64,000 nucleotides of DNA from Alitta virens (lineage: Eukaryota; Annelida; Polychaeta; Phyllodocida; Nereididae): NCBI GenBank assembly GCA_932294295.1, contig OW028586.1:11218290-11282289 (forward strand), written 5' to 3'. Both the position numbers and the translations under genes were made by a program. Below, piece after piece: positions 21,611 through 33,655 of this stretch (positions within the stretch are counted from its first letter, which is position 1; every line of letters starts with the position of its first letter). The notes below the pieces were generated by a model. The model saw only the letters and a list, made by a program, of their open reading frames with translations. It did not search any database and had not been told where the DNA came from.

Positions 21611-21859
21611 GTTAGTTAGTGTTATTGTTTAACGCCTCATCAGCACCTGAGTGGGCTATGTAGAGGCTCTCTAGGGTAAGATTGATCATCCATAGTTGGT
21701 AGTAGAAACCAGAAGCATGCAAAAAATCAATAAGTGTCTGCGTTGGATAGCTGGAGCAGCTTGTGCAATGCGCACTGTCCTGTTTTAGCCACTGGGGATA
21801 GAGGACTTCACCCCAAGTGTTTCCACCCTCGCCGCGTGGAGGCCCAGGACCTTCGAGGG
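21611..21859 (-). mobile_element. 249-bp composite LINE derivative, 16-bp TSD
   Basis: On the minus strand it consists of the first 100 or so bases of the LINE (matching 17588-17480 with one difference) joined directly to about 145 bp of a LINE 3' end (matching 12190-12330 at only about 85%). The join carries a short microhomology (gctgg). Perfect flanking copies of ctatgtaatatagtta (21595-21610, 21860-21875) show that it inserted as a unit. The tail is short (gttagttagt) and not a long (GT)n. Confidence 0.9.
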
Positions 21860-21972
21860 CTATGTAATATAGTTAATAAATGCAATTTTTTGTTTGTTAT
21901 ATCAATAATACTAAGAATTTTATGAAACTAATGCATGCAATGAGAACTACTCAGTTTGGTACAAAAAGTAAA

Positions 21973-22110
21973 GTGTGTGTGTGTGTGTGATTAGGGCTTT
22001 ACGTCCGGTATTTCTGCACCAGTTGGGCTAATTAGGACAGGCAGATCCATGGCAATGAGACGAAGGATGAAACAGCCATCCAACTTAGGCTCGACCAGGA
22101 ATCGAACCCG
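21973..22110 (-). mobile_element. tRNA-derived SINE, head-truncated
   Basis: Has the (CA)n tail, the body and the B box, but lacks the A box and anticodon part of the head. It directly abuts the complete SINE to its right, in the same orientation. Confidence 0.85.
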
Positions 22111-22303
22111 GGTGGCGTGGGTGGGTGATTAGGGCTTTACGTCCTGTGTTTCTGCACCAGTTGGGCTAATCAGGACAGGCAGGGACCATGGCAATGAGAC
22201 GAAGGATGAAACAGCCATCCAACTTAGGCCCGACCGGGAATCGAACCCGGGACCCAGCGGTTGGAAGCCCAGAGCGCTACCTCTGAGCTAGGCCCCCGCC
22301 CAC
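22111..22303 (-). mobile_element. tRNA-derived SINE, complete, dimer partner
   Basis: A full-length SINE with intact A and B boxes whose tail region (tggcgtgggtgggtg on the plus strand) meets the truncated SINE at 21973-22110. Together they form a head-to-tail pair. No duplication enclosing either part was found. Confidence 0.88.
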
Positions 22304-22309
22304 CCTTTC

Positions 22310-22647
22310 TAATAATACTGTAACCAGCCATACCATAGCATATCAGTTGCCATGGATACCACAAACATGGTGTCATTAAATAACATATAGTATTGTTAAT
22401 AGTTTTGCTGAGAAACACAATTTTTCACGACATGGATCAAGTTATTTCCTTATTTTCTGTTTAATGTCACTTCCCTGAGTGCAATATAAGTTTGGTAACT
22501 AGGCAGTCATAGCAGCATTTTGGTTGCCATAGATACCAAAAACATTGTAAAAAAAAAAAACACTCCTCATAAGCTTTTACATGACATGCCATATGTTTGG
22601 TTTTCTGTTACACAGAGAAAACTGTCCTTGAATTGACAGAAAGATGC
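22310..22647. repeat. Additional tandem monomers next to right arm
   Basis: Diverged copies of the roughly 330-bp monomer: ttaatgtcacttccctgagt, gttgccatrgataccaaaaa and cataagcttt recur at 22320-22460 (partial), 22463-22695 and, inside the arm, 22800-23045. Confidence 0.75.
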
Positions 22648-23330
22648 ATAATTTCCATATTTGGCATAATTCCATTGAGGACCTTGACCTTTGACAGCTA
22701 GGTCATTACCCTGTGTAAAGTCATTAACGAAGTGCTGTTCAAAATTTTTACTTTAAATATAATCTTTTACAATATGGGTAAATTAATTTGACTTTACTGG
22801 TTAATGTCACTTCCCTGAGTGAAATACAAGTTTTGGTAACGAGGCAGTCAGAGCAGACTTTTGGTTGCCATGGATACCAAAAATAAGGTGTCATAAGAAA
22901 GTACTCTTCATAAGCTTTCATATAATTTGCCATTTGCCTGGTATTGTCACATTGTGAAAGCTGTGGCATAGTTTATCCTTGAAACGACAGAAAATTGGAG
23001 TAATTCCCATATTTGGCATAATTCCATTGAGGACCTTGACCTTTGAGCTCCAAAGTTTTTACCATATTTGCATTCCTGTATCCCTGGCTATTGATTTTGT
23101 AATATTAGTTGTAGCTATGTGTTATAGTAATCTTGCTAATTCACAATTCCTGTGGAATATTGAATGTGCACATTTTCATTACCATGGCAACTGTTTTTGT
23201 GAATATCTCAAAATGCTCAAGGATGCCGAAGTGGCACCCGTCAGATTTGGAATCAGCACCCTAAAATTACCCAATATCAACAAAAAAATTGCTGCCATAC
23301 TCCATGTTACCAATGACTCTACTGGACTAC
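22648..23330. repeat. Right arm of long inverted repeat
   Basis: Reverse-complement partner of 19846-20537. The outer end, ccatgttacc...ctactgg, matches the left outer end. The two arms enclose about 2.1 kb with a transposon-type gene fragment, a SINE fragment, the composite LINE element and the SINE pair. No short target duplication was found outside the arms. Confidence 0.85.
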
Positions 23331-24481
23331 TTGGTCAGCAATGGCATATGACATCAGAATTCATGTGAAAGCTGGAAGCATTGACATGTTTTTGCATCTG
23401 AAACTGCAGTTGTGCATGTCAATGATCGCAGATTTTAACTGATACACAAAAAAAGGGTGAGGTGGAGAATCACCAATTGCCACCCAGCAGTTAAAAATGT
23501 TCGAAAAGCCTAAATAGGGAGTCAATTATCAGGCTGACACCTGGTAACAATGCCTGAAAACTAGGCCAGAGATACCAAGACTGAAAACGGACAAGACCAA
23601 CTGGTAGTGCAATGGATGGATGGCCAATCAGCACCAGAGGCTCTTCTATCATGCAAGTATACAAGTTATATTCTGCCATGACAACTCAATTAAAATTTAA
23701 GGGCTTGTGTAGACTACCAGATTGAAAATCAAGCTACTGTGACAATGTGCACCATGAATTAGACAATCTTATTGATGATCTTGACAATTTTTGAACTGCT
23801 GAGTTTTCAAGATGCATCGTAGCATGCCTGCTCAGTATTCACTGTTTAAAATGCATCCTACTATTGATGAAATCAGACAGACGGACCAAAATGTACAAGA
23901 TCAAGAGACTAATGAATCGGTCTAACCCAAATTTAATTCACAAAAATCATAACTTCTGAAATATTAGTGCATAAGATGCCTAGATAATTTTGTTTTGCTG
24001 TTATTTGGATGTGACTCTATCAAGTCCCACTTCATCATTATATCTGGATTCTAAACTAGGATCTATCATTCTTGAGAGGATATACCCCTGTCAATTTCTT
24101 GAAAATTCATCAGTGACATGGCTAAGTTTGACAAGTTTGTTAGATAGAAATAAAAAATGGAAGGTTAATCTCACCCTGAGTGCTTACAAATAAGCTCATT
24201 CATTATTCTATGATCGCATTGTATGCACCTATTCTTGATTGATCCTGGCAGTAATACAGCTGTTTGTGGTCAGTTTTAATTGCATGAATAATGCCATACA
24301 AATTTTATTTATAAGCATTAAGTCTATGAAAATACATAATTATAGAGATGCATTATTATATATTAGGTCAATAACCACATACAACAGCATGAAATCTTCA
24401 TGTCTTTCAACATGGTATGATTATCAAAACTGTCGAGCCAAGTGAACAAGCTTCAGTCATATAAATAAAGGCTATTTCACA
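23331..24481. other. No gene recognised
   Basis: AT-rich spacer with nothing recognised on either strand. Confidence 0.45.
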
Positions 24482-24495
24482 TAGCACTAATACCT

Positions 24496-24945
24496 GTGTG
24501 TGTGTGTGTGTGTGAGTTATTGTTTAACGCCTCATCAGCACCTGAGTGGGCTATGTAGAGGCTCTCTAGGTTAAGATTGATTAACTATATTTGGTAGTAG
24601 AAACCAGAAGCATATAAAAAATCTATAATTGTCTGGGTTGGATATCTGGTAAAGAGATGTTGTAAGGTATTAGCTTGAAACAAAGGTCTTCTAAAGCGTT
24701 GTAAGTGGCTGCAATCTAATAAAATATGTTTGATTGTTAGGGGGCACCGACAACTCTGGTATACCGGTGCCGGTTCAGTGACTAAAAGGTGTAAATGTGT
24801 AAGTCTTGAATGTCCTATGAGGCATCTGTGATATATTCCTTGATCTTTGCGAGTATTGAACCTACTAGGTATTTTATTTTGAATGCAAGGTAAGATTGAA
24901 TGCAACTTGTTATTACATTCATTCCATTGTCTTTGCCAGCAAGAC
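24496..24945 (-). mobile_element. 450-bp 5'-truncated I/Nimb-like LINE, 14-bp TSD
   Basis: Matches the 3'-terminal part of the complete LINE (from about 12620 down to the (GT)n tract) at about 98%. Perfect copies of tagcactaatacct flank it (24482-24495 and 24946-24959). It keeps the last 100 or so codons of ORF2, including the C-terminal Cys/His cluster, and the 3' UTR. Confidence 0.95.
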
Positions 24946-24959
24946 TAGCACTAATACCT

Positions 24960-25563
24960 AGATATATGTTTATACCACATACAGAACTTGCCAGGTTATG
25001 TTTAGTATTTGTCAAGTTATTACACTTGCATTAATTAATGTCACAGTGCAGCATTCCTTGATGTTCACATACAATTATCAAGCACTTGTTTGCTTGTTTC
25101 AGCCTGGTTTATTCAAACAAAAAAGAAGACAATTTTGAAAATCCTTTAAACTACTGACATCAGTATTACAAAATACCAAATTTATATTTCTCACTCTCTA
25201 GTATCTGTATTGGTCAAAATAAATTACCAAAACTCACACAATATCTACTTGAAAACACATAAGCTGTTATGTTCATCATTATTGTATGCTTTATGCTACA
25301 CCATGGCAATATAATGTATATCATTGCAAAGCACATATTCTTAGCTTTCATTTGGTGTATTATAAGCCTGATTTGAGGTAATATTTGTCATTTTAGGGGA
25401 AAAAAACCTCAAAAGTTTGATTTTTTCCATGTTTTGAAAAGTCATCACGATAGGTTATATTCAAACCTTGATATCATAGGGAAGTCAAAGAGCTAGGCAA
25501 TGCTATCATACTTTTTTGGAGACCTGGGGCATTGCTCTTTCAAAAAATAATATTGAGGCTTTG
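24960..25563. other. No gene recognised
   Basis: AT-rich spacer with nothing recognised. Confidence 0.5.
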
Positions 25564-25611
25564 CCCCCCCCCCCCCCCCAGATGGTACCGACCGACCCCC
25601 CCCCCCCCCCC
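25564..25611. repeat. Two C-homopolymer runs
   Basis: Two runs of about 17 C separated by agatggtaccgaccga. Such tracts are hard to sequence and can fold as G-quadruplex or i-motif. The exact lengths are unreliable. Confidence 0.8.
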
Positions 25612-25632
25612 TGGCTCATGGCGTATTGTATA

Positions 25633-25815
25633 TTGAAATTATGTTCATACTGGCTGGAAAAAGTTATATGTTCATACTGGCTGGAAAAAGATATCGTTAT
25701 GCAAATTTGAAAAGTAAAATTTCGAATTATTTGGAATCCTAAATGTAATCACTTTTGGAATTACTGTATCTTAATGACTAATGCCAGGTATTATGTCCTA
25801 TGCTTTGTACACCAA
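25633..25815 (+). repeat. Dispersed repeat, relative of 55616-55795
   Basis: Shares ttatttggaatcctaaatgt, ttttggaattactgtatctt and gactaatgccaggtatta with 55616-55795. A 26-bp direct repeat (ttcatactggctggaaaaag) lies at its left end. Confidence 0.75.
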
Positions 25816-26936
25816 AGACGTATTGAAACAAGCCTGGTGAATATACATACCAAGTAACTTGTCAGGCCTAGCACAGGTAGATGGTGTTAGGCTAATTTGG
25901 TGATTCGCACAATTCTGTGCATACTCGAAAATAAATGGCGAATTAGGTAGCAACTTGTCTGAAGTAATCCTGTCTCATGACTGGTAGCTCTAAATTGAGT
26001 CCCAGAGCAGTTTATGGTACTTTCCTATATTACCTTTGGTAATGTTCACACAAATAAAATCGTGCAAATTTACGTAACACCATCTACTGTAGCAGGCACT
26101 TGCCAAACTACGGAGCACTGTCCATACAGAAAATGGATTTGGGTTATGTCAGGTCGCTCATGCAGCAGCAAGCGACCAAAAGTCGACGAAAAACCATCAA
26201 TTTTTTTCACTTCACAATTTTGCACTGAATTCAACCTATAACTCCTTAGCTGTCCATTTATAGTACAGTAATCAAAAAACACATAATTGCTAATGTGAGA
26301 CATGTGAAAGTAATATTCATGTAGCTCAATCTATTTGAACATGTATTTGACAATCTTGCAATATAGGTCTGCTGCAACTTTGTGTAATTAGAAGTAAAGG
26401 AATGGACTTTATTTAGAGGTACAGGGATGCAGCAAAGCAAATGCAATTGAGATTGAATTTTGTCATTAGCCATAACTGAGCTGCTGAGTTCATTTGAGTA
26501 TGGAAAATTAAATTACTCCAACCCTGAACATGCTTTACTTATATTTATTACTCGTAGATTCAGAACACTTGTACAGAGGAGATGGCAGAAAGGAAACCAA
26601 GAGTGCCATTCTCATTATTTTGCAAATAGAAAATTATATGGAATGCATGCAACAGCCCTCAGGGTGAATCATTTGAGCCTTGGCTGCAGGATGGAAATGC
26701 AGAGTAAAACACTATAGTTCATCCTTTCGGTCATGAAAAGACCTAAAAAAGGAGCCATCACGTACCTGTACAAGAAACGATGGCTGAGATAAGTGTATTT
26801 GTTGTCATACGAGGGGGCCTGGGGTTGAGGGGAATTCTGCAAGTGAAGAGGCACTGCCAGCAATTATTGGTCTTGTGCCAAATTCATGCTGCACATAATT
26901 GAACAAAAAAAAAGATAATATTAATGCAATGATGAA
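25816..26936. other. No gene recognised
   Basis: Short frames only, with no recognised protein, repeat or RNA gene. Confidence 0.45.
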
Positions 26937-27020
26937 AAGCTGCTGCCTGCTCCAGTTGCAAAGTTGCTGCAAAACTGCTGCAGCTGCAATGATCTGCTGC
27001 TGCAGCTGGACTCTGCAGAG
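26937..27020. repeat. CTG-rich degenerate tract
   Basis: An irregular array of gctgct, ctgcag and gctgcaa words. No frame through it is flanked by coding-like sequence. Confidence 0.6.
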
Positions 27021-27049
27021 CAGGAAATTTGACCTTACTGAATATTAGT

Positions 27050-27560
27050 CTTTTCACTGAGCAGCCCTGAATTCAGCAGGACATAAGTCTTCATCTTTTC
27101 TCATTACTAGTTTTGCTTTTCAGACATACTAGATCATAACTGATTCCATAAATATAATTTTCTCAGGGAAAAAGTGGAAACCAGTTGAATGGTGGGTGGG
27201 TGGGTGGGATTAGGGCTTTACATCCTGTGTTTCTGCACCAGTTGGGCTAATTAGGACAGGCAGGGACCATGGCAATGAGACGAAGGATGAAACAGCCATC
27301 CAACTTAGGCTCGACCGGGAATCGAACCCGGGACCCAGCGGTTGGAAGCCCAGAGCGCTACCTCTGAGCTAGGCCCCCGCCCAAACCAGTTGAATGATAA
27401 GATGTCAAATAAAGATTAAAATGCACTAAAAATACTGCTAGGATGCACTTCGCTTCAGCCAATCACAGCCAAGGGCGGGAACTTTTTCAGCCAATATAAT
27501 TGCAGTATTCTTTCAAAGCCACCTGGTGGAAATATAGAGAACCTTCAGCGAAAATTAGCA
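27050..27560 (+). repeat. Dispersed repeat, copy 2, split by a SINE
   Basis: Matches 11262-11590, from actgagcagccctgaattca to cctggtggaaatatagagaa, at about 85-90%, with a SINE (27192-27382) inserted in the middle. The CCAAT (27459-27463), GGCGGGAA (27474-27481) and CCAAT (27491-27495) core is fully retained. Confidence 0.75.
27192..27382 (-). mobile_element. tRNA-derived SINE, 14-bp TSD
   Basis: A full-length SINE with intact A and B boxes inside dispersed-repeat copy 2. Perfect aaaccagttgaatg duplications lie at 27178-27191 and 27383-27396. Confidence 0.95.
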
Positions 27561-27678
27561 TGGTTACACCCCATTTTTTACCCATATTTTTGCTTTATAT
27601 GACAAAACACATAAAATAAACCTAATTCAAATGGATTCCTATGTCAAAAGTTCACGGGTATCGAGCCACCTTAAAGTC

Positions 27679-27776
27679 ATGGTGGTGGTGGTGGATTAGG
27701 GTTATACGTCCTGTATTTCTGCACCTGATGGGCTAATTAGGACAGGTAGGGACCATGGCAATGAGACGAAGGATGA
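27679..27776 (-). mobile_element. SINE, 5'-truncated, 12-bp TSD
   Basis: Only the 3' body and the CCACC-type tail are present; the tRNA head is missing. The caccttaaagtc duplications (27667-27678 and 27777-27788) show a true 5'-truncated insertion and not later decay. Confidence 0.93.
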
Positions 27777-27944
27777 CACCTTAAAGTCGTAATATTTTAT
27801 TGATGACACTCACATGCTATGATGGAGGAGCATTTTCTGGACTAAGTATACACATCTCACAGATGAAACTCACATGCTTTGGATGGAGGAGCATTTTCTC
27901 TCTATAATCAACAAATATAATCAACATAAAATGGTCATGGAAAG

Positions 27945-28980
27945 TCAACAACGGCGTAGGCGCTTGTTGGAAGAAGGTTTGCCTGGTTTGGTAACGAGCG
28001 GTTTTGGTGCAACATGATCTTTGTATTCATCTTGACAGTGTTGTTGTCTGATGTTGTTGTAAAGATACCACTGTCGCTCTGGGGACAGGCCTGAAGGAGT
28101 AACAGCAGATGGCAAATCCTCCCTTCTTGGCACTGGGACGCCATCCTTTAACAGGCAAAACGATTCCTCAGTTGATCCTGGCAGCAGCTTCACATGCAGT
28201 GTTCCTGTAGATCCAGAGGCGCACAAATGATGGTATTTGGTTATCCCAGGCAGACGTTTGAAGTACCTGCTTAGAAATGCAGACCAATTGTAGATGGGTA
28301 CATGTAACTCATTGCTCTCAGGACTGCAGATGTACTGAACTTGATTGATTTCTTTATTTGTAGATCTTGTAATAACACTGCCAATCTGTTCCATGCTTGA
28401 GACTGCTGACTTTGACACCTGTTGCTCAGTCCAGTTGCTACTCGCCATAAAAAATAATGGACTACAGTGTTATTGAATAATTGCTGATGAAGTTGATAGC
28501 ATGCTGTTCTTCAGCTGGTGATGATGCATGTTTTGGGCACTTTCCACTATTACCATGTCTGCGTGGTTCAAGCCCATGTTGGTCATAGTGTTTTTTGAGG
28601 TTGCTGTACCTTTTCCTCCCCAGACCATGGATGTACAGGAATGTTGTTCTGCAGATCTGATGTCCCTTAAAGTAGTACTTCATCTGTAAAGAAGAGTTTC
28701 CTAATTATAATTATAAAAGTTTAACACAAACTTTTCACTGTGGGTTTCAGTTTCACTCAAGGATAAACAGGCCAAAACATGCTGCAAATATCCCTTACCT
28801 CAGCTCTTTTCCACTCTTTAACTTTAGTGTGGGAAGTTGTGCACTGGGTGTAGGTGGTATCATATCTGTGCTGGTGGAGATGTCCTATGATCATGAGGTC
28901 CAACTTCCAAGTCCTCATCACACAGCTCAGCTATGTTTATCTTGGCTACTTCAATAATGTCATGTCCCAATACTTCACAA
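27945..28980 (-). pseudogene. Internally deleted gene of a multi-copy invertebrate family
   Basis: Three exon-like blocks read on the minus strand. 28980-28797 gives GHDIIEVAKINIAELCDEDL, then a frame change to KVKEWKRAE with a GTAAGG donor. 28683-28462, after a TTTACAG acceptor, gives MKYYFKGHQICRTTFLYIHG and HGLEPRRHGNSGKCPKH. 28448-27945 gives FLSRYFKRLPGITKYHHL and then GLSPERQWYLYNNIR. From memory, the second and third blocks match the N-terminal helical part and the C-terminal tail of a large, many-copy invertebrate family with a central integrase-like region. Here they are joined a few bases apart, so the middle of roughly 300 residues is gone. Function is unknown. Confidence 0.55.
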
Positions 28981-29529
28981 CATGTATTTTATGGCTTATC
29001 TGCAACCAGTTAAGTAAAATTTCATGAAGAAATCATGATTTAAGACAATGTATTATTTGATTTCTTGCTTTTTATGTATTTTCATTAACAAGGCAATAAT
29101 AATTCACTCTTCATTTTCAAGAAAAAGATTTAATTAGCAATTTCAAGTACGCAATGCTAGCTTTACAATATGTGTTTTACATTATTACCATAGAGATAGG
29201 AACATCCACAGCCATCAGCACGGAACTTCACTGTCTCAGACCAGAATCTTTCATCTTCTGCACTAGGCTCTGGCCACCCAGGATTTGCCTGATCTCCACC
29301 ACCCATCAACTGTAAAATCCTCATCACTTCCAGCATTAAGTAAAGCTGCAAAAAAAAATCATAAAGTCATAGAGACATTGCTCAGATGAATATCGGTTTT
29401 AGTACTCATCTAAAAAGTGAGGTCTCAAATTAAAACTGGTTTCATTTAGCTCAAACTAGAGTAGTTAAGAGTTTTAAAATTTTTAAATCATTTACTGCCT
29501 GATTACTTTTGGACTTATTTATCAGTAGA
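28981..29529. other. No gene assigned; possible upstream exon
   Basis: A minus-strand frame at 29351-29163 could be an upstream exon of the deleted gene to its left, but it shows no recognised motif. Confidence 0.3.
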
Positions 29530-30060
29530 CTATCAACATGAGTATTTCAGAGCAAGAGGGAATCGTCGTCTACCTGCTTGAGTCATGACTTTGCCAGGCA
29601 GGCTATTAAATCTAAATTTCCTCATTCCTTCAATAGCATGCCTGACAATATCAAAGACAAAATCAACACACATTCTCTCAATTACTTTAAAACTTTTATT
29701 AAAATTAAATTTGTAAATAGTTATACATCAATATGCACTAGACCCGACTGCTACATATGTAATACTTGATTTAGTTTATTTATTTATTTGTTTCTTAATT
29801 CCTCAAATAAGTGACTTTTTGTTATTGAATTTGAGTTTTATTAAATCTGAGCGAATTGCATGTTTCACTGAGTGTGTGGATTCACGGTGCACTATGAACA
29901 TAATATGTTTATGTATCGTTTATATAATTATAATGTAAAGGGGGGGAGGGAGCTCCTCAGCAGCGATGATGAGGTCCTCTTAGAGGAGTCCCCAGCTCTA
30001 CACTGTTTCAATGTTAAAATTGCAATGTAGAAAAGAAAAATAGAGTAAATAAATGTGATC
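29530..30060 (+). mobile_element. 3' end of a CR1/Rex1-type LINE
   Basis: The frame at 29578-29769 (SHDFARQAIKSKFPHSFNSM to RPDCYICNT) resembles the last residues of the LINE at 57633-58718: both have SHDFA, a helical block and a terminal Cys pair. After the stop come an AT-rich 3' UTR, a G-rich hairpin-like stretch near 29940-30000 and a tail reading aataaatgtgatctgaatct. Only this 3' end is present. Confidence 0.7.
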
Positions 30061-30794
30061 TGAATCTATCTAAGTGACCTTGAAAATTTAACAGCTGCAT
30101 TCAAAAAGAAATGCCATCTCATCATGCTACTTTTGAGGCAAGGTCATAGGTTGTCACTAAATTAACAGTGGCCCCACCCTGGCTTCTACAAAGAAAAAAC
30201 TGTATTTGCAACAGACCAAACAGAATAACATAGATCTTAAACTGCACCAAGGTCAGTCTTCAAAGAATTATATAAACCATAGCAAAGAGAAATTACTGTC
30301 TCAATTTTTTTTAATACTTTCATTGTACTAAATGCAATATGAATTTATTGTCATGAATAGACATACATTGTATTACCCTTTTTTTCTTTTTCTTTTTTTT
30401 GCTAATACATTTTGTTTAAAAAGCAAGGAAAAAATGTTATTGCAAATGAAACATGTTTGAAAAAAAAGAATATAGGTGGCAACACATGCTAAGTCAAAAC
30501 ACCTCAAGCCTGGATCCAGTCACTCACTGATCAATGAATCATTGAATGTCAGAAACACAATATCTTATGATTTGCTTTGCTAGAATAACTTGGTATGTAT
30601 AAAGCATCAGTAACTATCTTATTGATTTGACAGTCTGAGATGAACATGGTTTAGACCAGGCTCTGTCCCACTGACTATTATTGATAGCTTCCACCCCTAA
30701 AACCAAAATGAACTAAGCCAATTTCCCGGAAATGGGACAAACACAGGTGAGTCCATTACAATAATAGATAAATCAAAATCTCTGACAAAAAGTT
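30061..30794. other. No gene recognised
   Basis: AT-rich spacer with nothing recognised. Confidence 0.5.
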
Positions 30795-32175
30795 CCCAGT
30801 GGGTGTAAGTCGTTAAAAAGACGTCATTTTCTTGTCTCAAACTGGTCATGACGTCGGCGACCAGTTTAAGACGTTAATGAGACGTAATTTCCAAGATGTC
30901 AGAATGACCAAGAAATATGACGTTGCATTGACGTCTTATTCTGGTGCTCAAGCAGACGTAATTATTTTACCTAATTTATACATCTTTATTACATCAAAAG
31001 TTACGTCTAGAATACGTAATTTTTTTGACGTCTTATCTATGTAATTTTTTAGTTATTAACTTTAATTATCTAACCATGCAGGCTCATACAATTTTAGCAA
31101 TTAATGATGCCAAATTCACATTTAGTGTGAGTTTGCATAATTAATTTAGGATTGAAAATTTTTTAAAAAGTCATTCCTTGTCAGAATATATATCAATGGG
31201 CAGATGTATGTAGTACATTTAGTAACACATAACTTCTCTAACCAAGATGAAGCTTATCAACTGGGATTAATGGGCTTATAATATCACCCTGACTCCAGTG
31301 CACCTTATTTTATAGCCCTGTGCTTATCATTATCTGGACTGGTTGACCTATCAGATCCCTGGGAATCGGGAGCAGCTGCAAGAACAGGACACAACTTGTC
31401 AGTTAAGAATTTGAAATTCATTCAGCAAAGTTGGAGGGATACTAGTGAAGTTTTATTTTAAACTTAATTCATCTAAATGCATCATATCATTGCATGGCAA
31501 GTTTTTTCAAACCATTGTGAATATATATATATATATATATGTTGCAGCACATGCTGATTCATACATGATTTGGGGTTTATTATATTGTTTCTGAATTTAA
31601 ATTCATTTCAGAGACCTATGGAACTATGGATGCAACATACAATTAACTAACCAAGCTGAAGTTTATCAACTAGGGTTAATGGGCTTATAATATCACCCTG
31701 ACCCCAGTGCACCCTATATATAGCCCTGTATCATTATCTGAACTGGCTGACATATAAATTCATTTCAGGGATCTATGGAACTATGGATGCAACTTGGCTG
31801 AAGAATGATATACATGAATAAAACTGTATATTTCTTTAAAACTAAACTAGAGCACATAGAAATGTGCAAATTGGCACGCAGGTATACATTAAATAAAAGG
31901 CAAAACGGCATAGAAGTCATTTCTGAAGAGATATCCGTTTGGCAAGAATGACATGAAGCTGTCGAATAAAAGGAATTCAGGTGAAATCGACGCAAATACA
32001 CATTCGGCGCTTCTAGAACGGTGAATTCTGCGCAAAAAATAGTGAACTCGGCTTAGTGAATTTGGCGAACGGTAAATTCGGCGCCACAGATATAAAGAGA
32101 AAAAAGAGAATGTGTAAAATACGATTAACTTGTATTATTGAAAATGATCAGCTGATTAATCAGAAAGTAACAAAC

Positions 32176-32209
<34 letters not shown>

Positions 32210-32695
32210 CACAATTGCTTGTCATTCAATTCAGCAAGTAATGGGACATAAAATATTTGAAAGTTTTATTGTGATGTAAAATAATTTTATTTTTTCATGA
32301 AGAACTATTCCAATCTATTACACTTGATCATTTCATGAAAGAAAAAGAAGGAATTTATTAATTATTTAATGAGTTTTTTGTTGTTGTTTTCGTGGTATAT
32401 AATATTTGCATGTCATGTTTTATTAAGCAACACCATATTTTTGCTGAGTCAACATGCACTTCATTGTCTACAAAAAATGTCAGTAAGTTATTTAAACCTC
32501 AATTTGGATAAAACTATGGTTTATCCAAGTTTAAACATTCAGGGCAAACCCAAGATCAATGTGTCTACCAAGAGGTTGAAAATCCTATACAGTATGTTTT
32601 TGATACTGCTCCAAGCAAGTTAATCACTGATTGGCTGTTATATTTTGGGTCAACCCATTTCGACCAATAACAGCGCATAACACAAAGTAATCAAA

Positions 32696-33115
32696 ATGGC
32701 GGTTGTCACTGAAAATCACGACAGTCTTAGCTACGTTTTGAAGGCGAATTTTGCCGTTTTCAGAGGGAGTGGATACCGTATTTGTTCAGAAAGGTATTCT
32801 ATGACTTTCTATCTTTTATTTAATGTTTACTTTGAGAAATTTGATCAACTTTTGACGAAGTTATGCGCTCCGGTTCGCTTTGATAATGTCACTGTCAGCC
32901 TCTCCCCCGAACACGCACGAAGCTGTACAAACGCACTTCGGTCATTTCCGTCTAAGTTCGCCATCTTGTGGCCGGAAACAGCCGAGGTACTCGCGGAGGC
33001 AACAAACAACGATTTCAAGAAATGTATGGAACACATAAAACAAAACATAAGTGGAAAACACTCCAAAGGCAGTACACTATGGACGGACAAGGTGGCAGGG
33101 CGCTACGACGTGTAG
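32696..33115 (+). CDS. Unrecognised 139-aa protein inside transposon
   Basis: The frame starts MAVVTENHDSLSYVLKAN in a good start context (tcaaaATGG), 31 bp downstream of a CCAAT box (gaccaataacag). GC content is visibly higher than the surroundings, as for real coding sequence. The protein contains CSERYSMTFYLLFNVYFEKF and SPEHARSCTNALRSFPSK and ends GRYDV. No catalytic motif, membrane segment or zinc finger is clear. It may be the first exon or a remnant of a transposon protein. No function is assigned. Confidence 0.5.
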   Translation: MAVVTENHDSLSYVLKANFAVFRGSGYRICSERYSMTFYLLFNVYFEKFDQLLTKLCAPVRFDNVTVSLSPEHARSCTNALRSFPSKFAILWPETAEVLAEATNNDFKKCMEHIKQNISGKHSKGSTLWTDKVAGRYDV

Positions 33116-33476
33116 AAGTATGCTATATACACGCTTGAACGTATACCCGAACTGGCCTCATTGGATTAACATGTAAGTTCAAATTTGCCGCTCGAAAAAT
33201 GGCAAACCGGACGCATTACGCGAAAACGCCTCCACCAAGCAACGTAAGAATTGGCACTTCGTGCCAATAATTAATTGCAAGCAGTCCCATATATAGATTT
33301 ACATAATATGTGCATGCATGCATCTTATAAACTAGATCTTGAGACCTACCAATAAATGTGAAGTATGCTATGTCACACAATATAATAAAGTTTTTTCATT
33401 TTAAACTTGTGTGTGTTCTCTGTACATTAAATATGTCCAAAGATTGTAATCAAAGTTCGTCTGAAAGTAATCATCT

Positions 33477-33655
33477 AAATACGTCTAAAAGACGTCATCT
33501 GAAGACGTATTTCAGACATCAGATATTGGTCAACAAAATACGTCTAAAAGACGTCATCTGATGGCGTATTTTAGACGTCAGACATTGGTAAACTAAATAC
33601 GTCTAAAAAACGTCATCTGACGACGTCTGTTAGACGTCTCATATAAGACGTCATT
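33477..33655. repeat. 59-bp tandem repeat of ACGTC palindromes
   Basis: Three units start at 33481, 33540 and 33599 with acgtctaaaagacgtcatct (the last with one change), each followed by a second gacgta/gacgtc cluster. They lie just inside the right end of the CCCAG transposon and are plausible transposase binding sites. Confidence 0.85.
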
